Assembly (NCBI RefSeq): GCF_027912675.1
Contig: NZ_CP115757.1
Span: 1,550,001 to 1,614,000, forward strand
DNA: 64,000 nucleotides
Direction: 5' to 3'
From: Paracoccus sp. SCSIO 75233
GTDB lineage: Bacteria; Pseudomonadota; Alphaproteobacteria; Rhodobacterales; Rhodobacteraceae
Shown: in pieces, positions 17,649-25,813 of the stretch
Numbering within the stretch: the stretch's first letter is position 1
Layout of the letters: each line of letters begins with the position of its first letter
Notes under the pieces: model-generated
Databases searched by the model: none
Told to the model about the DNA's origin: nothing
The model's input: the letters and a program-made list of their open reading frames with translations, nothing else
Translations under genes and position numbers: made by a program

Positions 17649-17692
17649 GTACACCGGGCGTACACAGGCTGTACACAGCCTGTACACCGAAA
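17649..17692 (+). repeat. Array of four 11-bp GTACAC repeats (copy A)
   Basis: GTACAC occurs at 17649, 17660, 17671 and 17682, so the period is exactly 11 bp, about one helical turn. The unit is GTACAC followed by C or A, then G, then three variable bases. Units 2-3 also form a palindrome, AGGCTG-TACA-CAGCCT, at 17666-17681. A second four-unit array with the same period is at 50018. Confidence 0.9.
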
Positions 17693-17769
17693 ACCGCCCG
17701 GAACGGTGCGCCTGACAAATCGGCCCTTTCTGCCCGATGGTCTTTGCAAACGCATTTCGGAAGAATTTC

Positions 17770-17783
17770 TGATAACGCTAACC
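17770..17783 (+). promoter_or_regulatory. LacI-type operator-like site upstream of tkt
   Basis: The sequence TGATAACGCTAACC shares the core TAACGCT followed by an A/T-A-C end with the site upstream of the beta-glucosidase. It lies about 80 bp before tkt. Rhodobacterales have a LacI-family carbon regulator (CceR) acting on pentose phosphate and related genes through palindromes of this general kind. Assignment to CceR is from memory and not checked. Confidence 0.3.
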
Positions 17784-17861
17784 GTTCCCGGGCGCCTATG
17801 TCTTGAAACCATAGCGGCACCTGCTATCAGGGGTTCCAGATCGCATCAGAGGATGAATGTC

Positions 17862-19880
17862 ATGGACCTGGAAGCCCGCCGCAATGCCGACCCGCAGCAC
17901 TGGAACCTCGCCACCTCGATCCGGGTGCTGGCGATGGATGCCGTGCAGGCCGCCAATTCGGGCCACCCCGGCATGCCGATGGGCATGGCCGATGTCGCCA
18001 CGGTGCTGTTCCGCAATCACCTGAAATTCGACGCCGCCGCCCCGAACTGGTTCGACCGCGACCGGTTCATCCTGTCGGCGGGTCACGGCTCGATGCTGAT
18101 CTATGCGCTGCTCTATCTGACCGGCTACGAGGAAATGACGCTGGAGCAGATCAAGAATTTCCGCCAATGGGGCGCAATCACGGCAGGCCACCCGGAATAT
18201 GGTCACGCGGAAGGGATCGAGACGACGACCGGCCCGTTGGGTCAGGGCATCGCCACCTCGGTCGGGTTCGCCATCGCCGAAGAGGCCATGCGGGCGGAGT
18301 TCGGTCAGGAGCTTTGCGATCACCGGACCTGGGTCATCGCGGGCGATGGCTGCCTGATGGAGGGCATCAGCCAGGAGGCGATCGGGCTGGCCGGCATGCA
18401 GCAGCTCGGCAAGCTGATCGTGCTGTGGGACAATAACGACATCACCATCGACGGCGCGGTCTCGCTGTCCGACAAGACCGATCAGCGCAAGCGGTTCGAG
18501 GCGTCGGGCTGGCGTGTCCTGTCCTGTAACGGCCATGACGCCGCCGATATCGACCGCGCGCTGACCGAGGCGAAGAACAGCGACGGGCGTCCGACGCTGG
18601 TCGATTGCAAGACCGTGATCGGCTTCGGCTCCGACAAGAAACAAGGCACGTCGGGCGTGCACGGCTCGCCGCTGGGTGACGAGGAAATCGCCGCGACCCG
18701 CCGCAATTACGGCTGGGATCATGCCGAGTTCATCATCCCTGACGAGATCCTGACCGAATGGCGCGACATCGGCGCACGCGGCAAGGCCGACCGCGAGGCA
18801 TGGGCCGGTCGCGTCGACGCCCTGCCCGCTGATCAGCGTGACGAATTTGCCCGCCGCATCTCTGGCGAGGGCAATGGCAAGCTGGGTCCGGCGATTACCG
18901 CGCTGAAACAGCAGGCGCTTGAGGGCCAGCACAAGGTCGCCACCCGCAAAGCCTCGGAAATGGTGCTGGAAGTCATCAACCCGCATCTGCCGGAAATGTT
19001 CGGCGGCTCTGCCGACCTGACCGGATCGAACAACACCAAAACCCCGGATCTGGGGGTGTTCAACGTCCAGAACCGCGCCGGTCGCTATCTGCATTACGGC
19101 ATTCGCGAACATGGCATGGCCGCGGCGATGAACGGCATGGTCCTGCATGGCGGCTTCCGCCCCTATGGCGGCACCTTCATGACCTTCACCGATTACGCCC
19201 GTGGCGCGATGCGGCTGTCGGCGCTGATGGGGGTCGGTACGATCTATGTCATGACCCATGATTCCATCGGTCTGGGCGAGGATGGCCCGACGCACCAGCC
19301 CGTCGAGCATCTGGCGATGTGCCGCGCGACGCCCAACACGCTGATGCTGCGGCCCTGTGACCTGATCGAGACCGCCGAGGCGTGGGAGATCGCCATTGAC
19401 AGCGACGACGCACCGTCAGTCATGGCGCTGTCGCGTCAGGGCCTGCCGCTGCTGCGTCAGGATGCGGGCGAGAACCTGTCGGCCAAGGGCGCTTATGTGC
19501 TGCGCGAGGCGTCGGCTGCCCCGAAGGTGATCCTGATGGCCTCCGGCTCCGAAGTTGAAATCGCGGTCAAGGCGCAGGAGAAGCTGGAGGCGGACGGCAC
19601 CCCGACCCGCGTCGTGTCCGTCCCCTGCATGGAGCTGTTCCGCGAACAGGATGCGGATTACCGCGCTTCTGTCCTGCCGGGTGACACGGTGCGCGTCGCC
19701 GTCGAAGCTGGCGTGCGTCAGGGCTGGGACTGGCTGCTGATGGGCGAGCGTGGCAGCGATGAGCGCGCGGCGTTTGTGGGTATGGAGGGCTTTGGCGCCT
19801 CCGCCCCGGCACCGAAGCTTTATGAGGAGTTCGGCATCACGGCGGAGAATGTCGTCGCGAAGGCCAAGGCTCTGTTGTAA
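17862..19880 (+). CDS. tkt: Transketolase
   Basis: Thiamine diphosphate enzyme that transfers two-carbon units between ketose and aldose phosphates in the pentose phosphate and, where present, Calvin pathways. It has 672 residues. The N-terminal region has [15 protein letters not shown] near 33-47, and the thiamine-binding motif [13 protein letters not shown] with a following Asn is near 162. The pyrimidine-binding domain carries [12 protein letters not shown] near 420, and the C-terminal domain is complete. The frame extends upstream into the intergenic repeats. The ATG at 17862 is chosen because AGAGGA lies 8 bases before it; an ATG at 17853 would overlap that site. Confidence 0.97.
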   Translation: MDLEARRNADPQHWNLATSIRVLAMDAVQAANSGHPGMPMGMADVATVLFRNHLKFDAAAPNWFDRDRFILSAGHGSMLIYALLYLTGYEEMTLEQIKNFRQWGAITAGHPEYGHAEGIETTTGPLGQGIATSVGFAIAEEAMRAEFGQELCDHRTWVIAGDGCLMEGISQEAIGLAGMQQLGKLIVLWDNNDITIDGAVSLSDKTDQRKRFEASGWRVLSCNGHDAADIDRALTEAKNSDGRPTLVDCKTVIGFGSDKKQGTSGVHGSPLGDEEIAATRRNYGWDHAEFIIPDEILTEWRDIGARGKADREAWAGRVDALPADQRDEFARRISGEGNGKLGPAITALKQQALEGQHKVATRKASEMVLEVINPHLPEMFGGSADLTGSNNTKTPDLGVFNVQNRAGRYLHYGIREHGMAAAMNGMVLHGGFRPYGGTFMTFTDYARGAMRLSALMGVGTIYVMTHDSIGLGEDGPTHQPVEHLAMCRATPNTLMLRPCDLIETAEAWEIAIDSDDAPSVMALSRQGLPLLRQDAGENLSAKGAYVLREASAAPKVILMASGSEVEIAVKAQEKLEADGTPTRVVSVPCMELFREQDADYRASVLPGDTVRVAVEAGVRQGWDWLLMGERGSDERAAFVGMEGFGASAPAPKLYEEFGITAENVVAKAKALL

Positions 19881-19916
19881 GTGCGGGCCGGGTCAGGAAA
19901 CCACTTCAATATTAGG

Positions 19917-19946
19917 TCACAGCGAATTGATTTCGCTGTGATTTTC
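19917..19946 (+). terminator. Rho-independent terminator of tkt
   Basis: A perfect 10-bp stem, TCACAGCGAA (19917-19926) with TTCGCTGTGA (19932-19941), encloses a TTGAT loop and is followed by TTTTC. It lies 36 bp past the tkt stop and ends two bases before the ATG of the next gene. Confidence 0.85.
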
Positions 19947-19948
19947 TG

Positions 19949-20878
19949 ATGTCGCTCCACCCGCTTCCGCGCGCATTCGCGCTGTTCGGGCGGGAGCGCG
20001 ACGGCAAGCGCGTGGTGCGCGAAAGCGATCATACGCAGGGCATTCTGCTGCTTCTCGCTGCGGTCTTTGTGTTCACGCTCATGGATGTGACGGCCAAATA
20101 TCTTGGCCAGTTCTACGCGCCCGCACAGGTGGTCTGGGCGCGGTTCATGGGCAATCTGGCGGTGCTGGTGCTGGTCTATCGCGGACGGTTCCTGCCCAGC
20201 CTGCGGTCCCGCCATCCGAAGCTGCAATTCTGGCGGGCGATGACGCAGCTTGCCTCGGTCTCGCTGTTCTTCACCTCGCTGCAATATATCGGCATCGCGG
20301 AGGCGACGGCGATCATGGACCTGAACCCGGTGCTGATCACGCTGGGGGGCGCGCTGTTTCTGGGTGAGAAGATCGGCTGGCGGCGGATCGCGGGGATTGT
20401 CGCGGCGATGATCGGGGCGATGATCATTATCCGGCCCGGGCTGGGGGTGTTCCACCCCGCAGCGCTGTTGCCGATGATCGGGGCGTTCACCTATGCCGCC
20501 GGGGCGCTGCTGACCCGGATGGTGCGGGGGGATTCGCTGGGCACATCGCTGATCTGGTCGGTCGTGATCGGTGCGATCATCAGCACGCTGGCGGTGCCGT
20601 TTTTCTGGCAGCCGATACAGGCGGCGCATCTTTGGGCGTTCCTGCTGATCGGCTGTTTCGGCGCGGCTTCGCAGGCGCTGCTGATCAGGGCGTTTTCGGT
20701 CGCGGAGGCCGGGGCGATTGCGCCGTTCGGTTATACCGGCGTGATCTGGGCCGGGATCTGGGGCTGGCTGTTCTGGGGCGTGCTGCCGGATCTGTGGACG
20801 GTGGTCGGGGCGGCGATCATTGTCAGCGCCGGCATCTATATCTGGTCGCGCGAGAAGAAGCTGGCGGAAGATGGCTGA
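19949..20878 (+). CDS. DMT superfamily (EamA) transporter
   Basis: Inner-membrane drug/metabolite transporter of 309 residues with two EamA repeats and about ten transmembrane helices, from about residue 30 to 300. Substrate unknown; relatives export amino acids, metabolites or riboflavin. The proposed ATG comes two bases after the tkt terminator and has no ribosome binding site, so the true start may be further in, before the first helix at about residue 31. The 3' end overlaps the acyltransferase gene by 8 bp. Confidence 0.83.
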   Translation: MSLHPLPRAFALFGRERDGKRVVRESDHTQGILLLLAAVFVFTLMDVTAKYLGQFYAPAQVVWARFMGNLAVLVLVYRGRFLPSLRSRHPKLQFWRAMTQLASVSLFFTSLQYIGIAEATAIMDLNPVLITLGGALFLGEKIGWRRIAGIVAAMIGAMIIIRPGLGVFHPAALLPMIGAFTYAAGALLTRMVRGDSLGTSLIWSVVIGAIISTLAVPFFWQPIQAAHLWAFLLIGCFGAASQALLIRAFSVAEAGAIAPFGYTGVIWAGIWGWLFWGVLPDLWTVVGAAIIVSAGIYIWSREKKLAEDG

Positions 20879-21761
20879 GGCGCGGGAGGAACAGGTGAGC
20901 TGGCTCGACTGGTTCGCCAATGGCGCTTTCCTGGCCGTGATGGGGCTGGCACGGCTGCTGCCCTATCGGCGGCGGGTTCCTGTTGTGGGCTGGGTGTTTT
21001 CGCGGCTGCTTGGCCCGGTGGCGGGCTGGGCACGGCGGGCGCGGGAAAATCTTGAACTGGCGATGCCGGAGTTGTCGGCGGAGGCGCGGCGGCAGATCGC
21101 GTGCGATGTGCTGGACAATGCCGGGCGCTCGATGGCGGAGATCTATTCGGGGGCGCAGTTTACCGCGCGCGTCACCGCATCCGATCCGCTGACCGGGCCG
21201 GGGCTGGCGGCGCTGCGCGAGGCCGCTGAGGCGGAACGTCCGGTGATCCTCGCCTGTGCGCATTTCGGCAATTACGACGCGATGCGGGCGGCGCTGGCGG
21301 CACAGGGCTGGCCGGTCGGGGCGCTGTACCGGCCAATGAACAACGCGGCGTTCAATGCGCATTATATCCCCGCGATCCGGGCGATTGCGGAGCCGTTATT
21401 TCCGCGCGGGCGCTCTGGCTTCGCGGCGATGCTGAAATTTCTGCGCGGCGGCGGGATGCTGGCGCTTGGCTTCGATCAGTTCGTCCATGACGGGACGGAG
21501 TTGCAGTTCTTTGGCCTGCCGTCCCGCACCGTGCTGACCCCGGCGGAGCTGGCGTTGCGTTATGATGCGCTGCTGATCCCGATTGCGGGGGTTCGCCAGC
21601 CGGACGGGCTGAGCTTCGCGGTCGAGGTGGGCGCGCCGGTCGCGCACAGCGATGCGGCCACGATGATGCAGGCGCTCAATGACGATCTGGAGCGGCAGAT
21701 CCGCACCAATCCGGGGCAATGGTTCTGGGTGCATCGCCGCTGGAAGAAGCGCGGCGGCTGA
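20871..21761 (+). CDS. Lysophospholipid/lipid A acyltransferase (LpxL/HtrB family)
   Basis: Inner-membrane acyltransferase of 296 residues in the LpxL/LpxM family, which adds secondary acyl chains to lipid A from acyl-ACP. The catalytic HX4D motif is H131-D136 in CAHFGNYD. The second conserved block, with GFDQFVHDGTELQFFGLPSRT near 200-220, fits, as does the final PGQWFWVHRRWKKR. An N-terminal hydrophobic segment at about 14-32 may anchor it. The start overlaps the end of the EamA gene by 8 bp, suggesting co-expression. The exact acceptor is not certain. Confidence 0.85.
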   Translation: MAEAREEQVSWLDWFANGAFLAVMGLARLLPYRRRVPVVGWVFSRLLGPVAGWARRARENLELAMPELSAEARRQIACDVLDNAGRSMAEIYSGAQFTARVTASDPLTGPGLAALREAAEAERPVILACAHFGNYDAMRAALAAQGWPVGALYRPMNNAAFNAHYIPAIRAIAEPLFPRGRSGFAAMLKFLRGGGMLALGFDQFVHDGTELQFFGLPSRTVLTPAELALRYDALLIPIAGVRQPDGLSFAVEVGAPVAHSDAATMMQALNDDLERQIRTNPGQWFWVHRRWKKRGG

Positions 21762-21767
21762 GGCCGG

Positions 21768-23396
21768 TCAGCGGATCAGTTCCATATCCTCCGGCCAGTT
21801 CAGTTCGGTCTGAAGCGTGATCTCCTGCCGGTCACCGGCGGCCAGCGGCAACTCCCACACCAGCACCCCGCGTTTGCCATCGGGATCGGTTTCGGTCGGC
21901 GGGACGGAGGCGGTCCAGTCAACGCGCAGATCCTCCTGCTCCGAGACCGGGATGCGGTCGATCATGCGCAGCGTGTAGTCGCGCCCGGTCAGGTTCTCCG
22001 CCGAGAGGATCGCGGTTTCGTTCAGCTCCGTCGAGCGGCGGATCAGCCCGCGATCGCCGGTTGCGCGGTCCGGCAGGCGGCGTTCCAGCACGATGCCGTC
22101 GATTGCGCCGAAGCCCAGCGTCATCTCGTCCCCGGCGGCAGTCAGATCGAGTTGCCTTTGCCCGATCATCGCGCCATCGGCATAAAGAACCGCCTCGCCC
22201 GGCAGGATAACTTCATCCAGCGTGTTCTGGCTTTCGACGACCAGATAGGCGGTGCTGTCATAAAGCGGCACGGCCTCGGCCACCATTGTCGACACCGGCA
22301 GGTCACGGCTGTCAAGCGACAGGCGCAGCGCATCCACCCCGTTGCGCAGATCGACCGGCGAGCCGTAGCGGTAAACCGCCGTGGCGCCCATGAAATCAAC
22401 CTTGGCCATGGGTTCCACCACCACCGGGGCGGCTTCGAGCATCACGTCGGATTCGGCCATCGGCATGGCGGCGTCGGCGGCGAACTGTCCGCGCAGGCGG
22501 CGCTGCTGCGGATCGAGGGCGCGGATGATTTCGGAATGGACCTCGGACGGGACGGAACGCTGCGAGGGGCGCGCGGTCGACAGCGTCAGGGACACATCCG
22601 ACCAATCCTCCCCGGTTGACTGGCTGACAAGAAGCCCGCGTTCCAGCGTCAGCGTCTCCGCCTCCTGATCCAGCCGCAGGTCATAGACCGGACGCCAGCT
22701 TGCGGCGTCGGCGTTGGACCGGATACGGATTTCCGCCGCGCCGCCCTGCCCTTCGACGGCAATCACCAGCGCCGCTTCGTCGCGCTGGCTTGGCTGTTGG
22801 AGTGCCGCCAGTTGGGCGCGGGCGTTGTCGAGACGGCGGACATCGTCTTCCCGCCCCTGTTCGGCTTCGAGCGCGCGGGTTTCGGCCTCGATCCCGGCCC
22901 GGCGGGCGGCGAGGATGCGGGTGCCGACGGTATCGGCCAGCTCCGCGACATTGCCCGACGCGGCACCCTCCGACCCGGCGAGATCGCGCAGGAATGCCAC
23001 GAGGTCCTCGGACGCTGCCACCTCCGCCCGGATCGAGGCGATCCCCGCATCGCGGTCGCGCAAGACCCGTTCCAGCCGCTGCACCTCCTCCCGCGCGGCT
23101 TGTACCGCCGCCGGATCGGGCTGGCTGCTGGGTAGCGCGCGCCCGGTCTGAAGGCTGACCGCGCCGATCACCGCGCCCTCTGCCGCGATGCGCAGGCTGT
23201 CGGGGCTGGTATCGCGCGGCAGGCCGGTGATGACGATTTCATGCGAACCGACCGGCAATTCGGCCTTCACGATGCGGATGAGGCTGGCCCCTTGCGGGTA
23301 GAGCGTGACTTCGCGGACCGGGGCCTGCATTTCGAAAACCTCGGCAGAGGCCGGGGCGGCGGTCAGCAGGGCGACGGTGATGAGCAGATGGCGCAT
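21768..23396 (-). CDS. DUF4139 (mucoidy inhibitor MuiA-like) exported protein
   Basis: An exported protein of 542 residues. The signal peptide is about residues 1-18 (cleavage after APASA). DUF4140 follows at about 22-120 (VTLYPQGASLIRI), overlapping a coiled coil at about 92-200. A C-terminal DUF4139 beta-rich domain starts at about 205 (SWRPVYDLRLD). The family is loosely called mucoidy inhibitor A and its molecular role is unknown. The ATG at 23394-23396 is chosen because it starts the signal peptide. It converges with the acyltransferase gene with 6 bp between. Confidence 0.85.
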   Translation of the reverse strand: MRHLLITVALLTAAPASAEVFEMQAPVREVTLYPQGASLIRIVKAELPVGSHEIVITGLPRDTSPDSLRIAAEGAVIGAVSLQTGRALPSSQPDPAAVQAAREEVQRLERVLRDRDAGIASIRAEVAASEDLVAFLRDLAGSEGAASGNVAELADTVGTRILAARRAGIEAETRALEAEQGREDDVRRLDNARAQLAALQQPSQRDEAALVIAVEGQGGAAEIRIRSNADAASWRPVYDLRLDQEAETLTLERGLLVSQSTGEDWSDVSLTLSTARPSQRSVPSEVHSEIIRALDPQQRRLRGQFAADAAMPMAESDVMLEAAPVVVEPMAKVDFMGATAVYRYGSPVDLRNGVDALRLSLDSRDLPVSTMVAEAVPLYDSTAYLVVESQNTLDEVILPGEAVLYADGAMIGQRQLDLTAAGDEMTLGFGAIDGIVLERRLPDRATGDRGLIRRSTELNETAILSAENLTGRDYTLRMIDRIPVSEQEDLRVDWTASVPPTETDPDGKRGVLVWELPLAAGDRQEITLQTELNWPEDMELIR

Positions 23397-23501
23397 GAAA
23401 ACACTCCGTTTTGTGGCAGAGTGGCCCGGACGCCACCCGGCGGCAAGCGGCGTGATATCACAGCCCGTCAACTCACCGTGTTCGGCGGCTGTCCCGCACC
23501 G

Positions 23502-25604
23502 CTATTCCGGCTTGTCCTTAGCGGGCGCATCTGCGGCATCGCCGCCGTCGGGCTGGCCGGAGCCGCCGTAATAGGCGCCTTTCGCATCCTTGTCGGGCTG
23601 TTTCGGGCCATCCTCGGCGTCGGCCTGTTCCGGCGCGTCGCTGGCATCCTTCGCCGCCACCTCGTCATCCGGCCTGTCCGCCGGGTCGCGGGTTTCGCCG
23701 CCGTTGCGCGAGCCGTTGCCCGCACCTTCACGCACCGCCTTCGCCTCCTCCCGCGCGAGTTCGCGTTCTTTCGCCACCTCTTCGGATTCGCGGCGGATTT
23801 GCTCGGCGATTTCAGGCGGGATCAGCGAGATGATGCGCATGCCCGGCCGTCCGGTCAGTTTTTCGTCGCGGCCAACGAAGCGGACCTCGTTTTCCTCCAC
23901 AATCGCCAGCGGGATCGCGCCTTCGCGGGCGGCCTGCCAGTCCTCAAGCGTATATTCCTCGGTCAGGCGGGTGGTGCGGAAGATCCAGCCATCGGCCAGC
24001 AGTTCCAGATATTGCGCCAGCGTGCGTCCGCCATTGATCGCCTTGCCGCCCAACTGGCTGGGCAGGGAATGGCGCGCCCGGTCCTCCTTCGCGCGCGAGA
24101 CCTGCCAGATCGCGTCGCGGCCGAATTCCGGCGCAAGGTCGGTGGCGACGAGGGTGTTATAGGCGTCGTTGTCGGAGGCGGCGAGAATGGTGGAATAGGT
24201 GATGAATTCGACCCCGTGTTCCGCCGCTTCCGACAGGATGTCGCCATAATAGGTCGGCACCTCCGCCTGCCGGGCGGAACGCAGCATGCCCCGGTTCGGA
24301 TCGGTGACCAGCACGTTGACATCGGCCTTGATGAGCGCCGTTGCCAGCCCGGTCGAGAAGGCAGAGCCGCCGACGATGATGAGGCCCGGCGTTTCGCCCG
24401 AACTCAGCCCCAGCTTTTGCGCCAGCGGTTTCAGCCCGAAGCCGTGCAGGATCACCGTGGTCAGCACCAGCGCAAAGGCCAGCGGTTGCAGCACCGCGCC
24501 ATCCGCCACGCCCTCGGCCACCAGCCGTTCGCCGAACAGCCCGGAAATGGCCAGCAGCACCACCCCGCGTGGCCCGGTAAAGGCCACCAGCAGGCGTTCT
24601 TTCCACGGGATCGGCGTGCCGGCGAGCGAGATCAGCACCGTTGCCGGACGGACCAGCAGAATGACCGAGAGGATGAACAGCACGGAGCGCCAGTTCAGCA
24701 TCTCCAGCATCTCCAGATTGACCCCGGCGGCCAGCAGGATGAAGACGCCGGAGAGCAGCAGCGTGGTCGCCTGCTCCTTGAAGCGGTAGATTTCCGTGTA
24801 AGACGGCAGGTTTGCGTTGGCGATGATCAGCCCCATGACCGTCACCGCAAGCAGCCCGGATTCGTGCAGCCGCGCGTCCGACAGCGCGAACACCGCGATG
24901 ACCACCACAAACAGCAGCGGCACCTTCATGTATTCCGGCACCAGCGAGCGGCGAAAGGCGCGCACGATACCAAGCGCCGCGCCAAATCCGACCAGCGCGG
25001 CAAAGGCAATGCCGGAGCCGAAGATCCAGATCGCCTCCCCTGCGCGCAGTTCCTGCTGACGGACCAGCACCACCTCGACCGCCAGAACCGCGACAAGTGC
25101 ACCGACGGCGTCGTTGACGATCCCCTCCCACTGCAAAAGCTGGGCCGGGCGGTTGAAGAGTTTCGCGGTCCTGAGCAGCGGCGCGATCACGGTCGGGCCG
25201 GTGACGATCATGACGCCGCCGAAGACGATGGCCGCCTGCCAGCTCAGCCCGGCGATATAGGCGAGCGCGAGGGATGACAGGAACCAGCCAACCGGCGCGC
25301 CGATCACCACCAGCCGCCGCACGCCGGGGGCGGCATCGGCCAGTTGCTTGAAATTCAGCGTCAGCCCGCCCTCGAACAGGATCACCGCAACGGCGAGCGA
25401 GATCATCGGACCCACCAGATCCCCGATATCGCGCGACGGGATGAAAATCCCCGTCACCGGCCCGAGGATCAGCCCCGCTGCCAGCATCACCACGATGCCG
25501 GGCAGTCTGAACCGCCATGCGAGCCATTGCGCGCCCACGCCGACGACCCCGACCAGAGCGAATGCCTCGACCGGGTTCAACCCGCCAGCGCTTTCCGTTG
25601 CCAT
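23502..25604 (-). CDS. CPA1 cation:proton antiporter with cytoplasmic nucleotide-binding region
   Basis: Inner-membrane Na+(K+)/H+ antiporter of 700 residues. The first 410 residues carry about 12-13 transmembrane helices with NhaP/CPA1 motifs (FEGGLTLNF near 77, ITGPTVIAPLLR-like near 138, FTGPRGVVLLA near 350). A TrkA_N-like Rossmann segment begins at about 413 (GLIIVGGSAFSTGLATAL), then a TrkA_C-like part to about 600 ending in GRPGMRIISLIPPE. The last 100 residues are a very hydrophilic, Asp/Glu/Lys-rich tail. The regulatory region could sense NAD(H) or a second messenger (inference). It is a single gene diverging from the helicase. Confidence 0.87.
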   Translation of the reverse strand: MATESAGGLNPVEAFALVGVVGVGAQWLAWRFRLPGIVVMLAAGLILGPVTGIFIPSRDIGDLVGPMISLAVAVILFEGGLTLNFKQLADAAPGVRRLVVIGAPVGWFLSSLALAYIAGLSWQAAIVFGGVMIVTGPTVIAPLLRTAKLFNRPAQLLQWEGIVNDAVGALVAVLAVEVVLVRQQELRAGEAIWIFGSGIAFAALVGFGAALGIVRAFRRSLVPEYMKVPLLFVVVIAVFALSDARLHESGLLAVTVMGLIIANANLPSYTEIYRFKEQATTLLLSGVFILLAAGVNLEMLEMLNWRSVLFILSVILLVRPATVLISLAGTPIPWKERLLVAFTGPRGVVLLAISGLFGERLVAEGVADGAVLQPLAFALVLTTVILHGFGLKPLAQKLGLSSGETPGLIIVGGSAFSTGLATALIKADVNVLVTDPNRGMLRSARQAEVPTYYGDILSEAAEHGVEFITYSTILAASDNDAYNTLVATDLAPEFGRDAIWQVSRAKEDRARHSLPSQLGGKAINGGRTLAQYLELLADGWIFRTTRLTEEYTLEDWQAAREGAIPLAIVEENEVRFVGRDEKLTGRPGMRIISLIPPEIAEQIRRESEEVAKERELAREEAKAVREGAGNGSRNGGETRDPADRPDDEVAAKDASDAPEQADAEDGPKQPDKDAKGAYYGGSGQPDGGDAADAPAKDKPE

Positions 25605-25813
25605 TATCTATCCCCCGAAGCGTTTGGTCAGAAACAGCCGGTGTGGCGATTCTGTTCCCCCATTGTCGCAAAACCGGGCGGGAATTGCGCTAATATTGAC
25701 GAGTTGCCCGCATTGGTTTAGGGCAAACCCGTTCGCATACGGCGAACAGACGAGGGGCGTAGGACAGCGTCCCATTTTTTCATCTGTGCCACCGGCGCAG
25801 CAAATGGACGCAT

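Larger units (their letters stand above)
17386..17861. other. Divergent rplU-tkt intergenic region (476 bp)
   Basis: This is the longest gap in the window. From left to right it holds the structured rplU leader (17386-17532) and the rplU promoter (17539-17567, minus). It then has the four-unit GTACAC array (17649-17692) and a LacI-type operator-like sequence (17770-17783). The tkt ribosome binding site is at 17848-17853. I see no coding sequence of its own. Confidence 0.7.

Noticed and set aside
17386..17820. N-terminal extension of L21 by 145 residues
   Set aside because: The frame is open through the leader and repeat region, but L21 proteins universally begin [14 protein letters not shown] or similar, and a promoter lies inside the extension.
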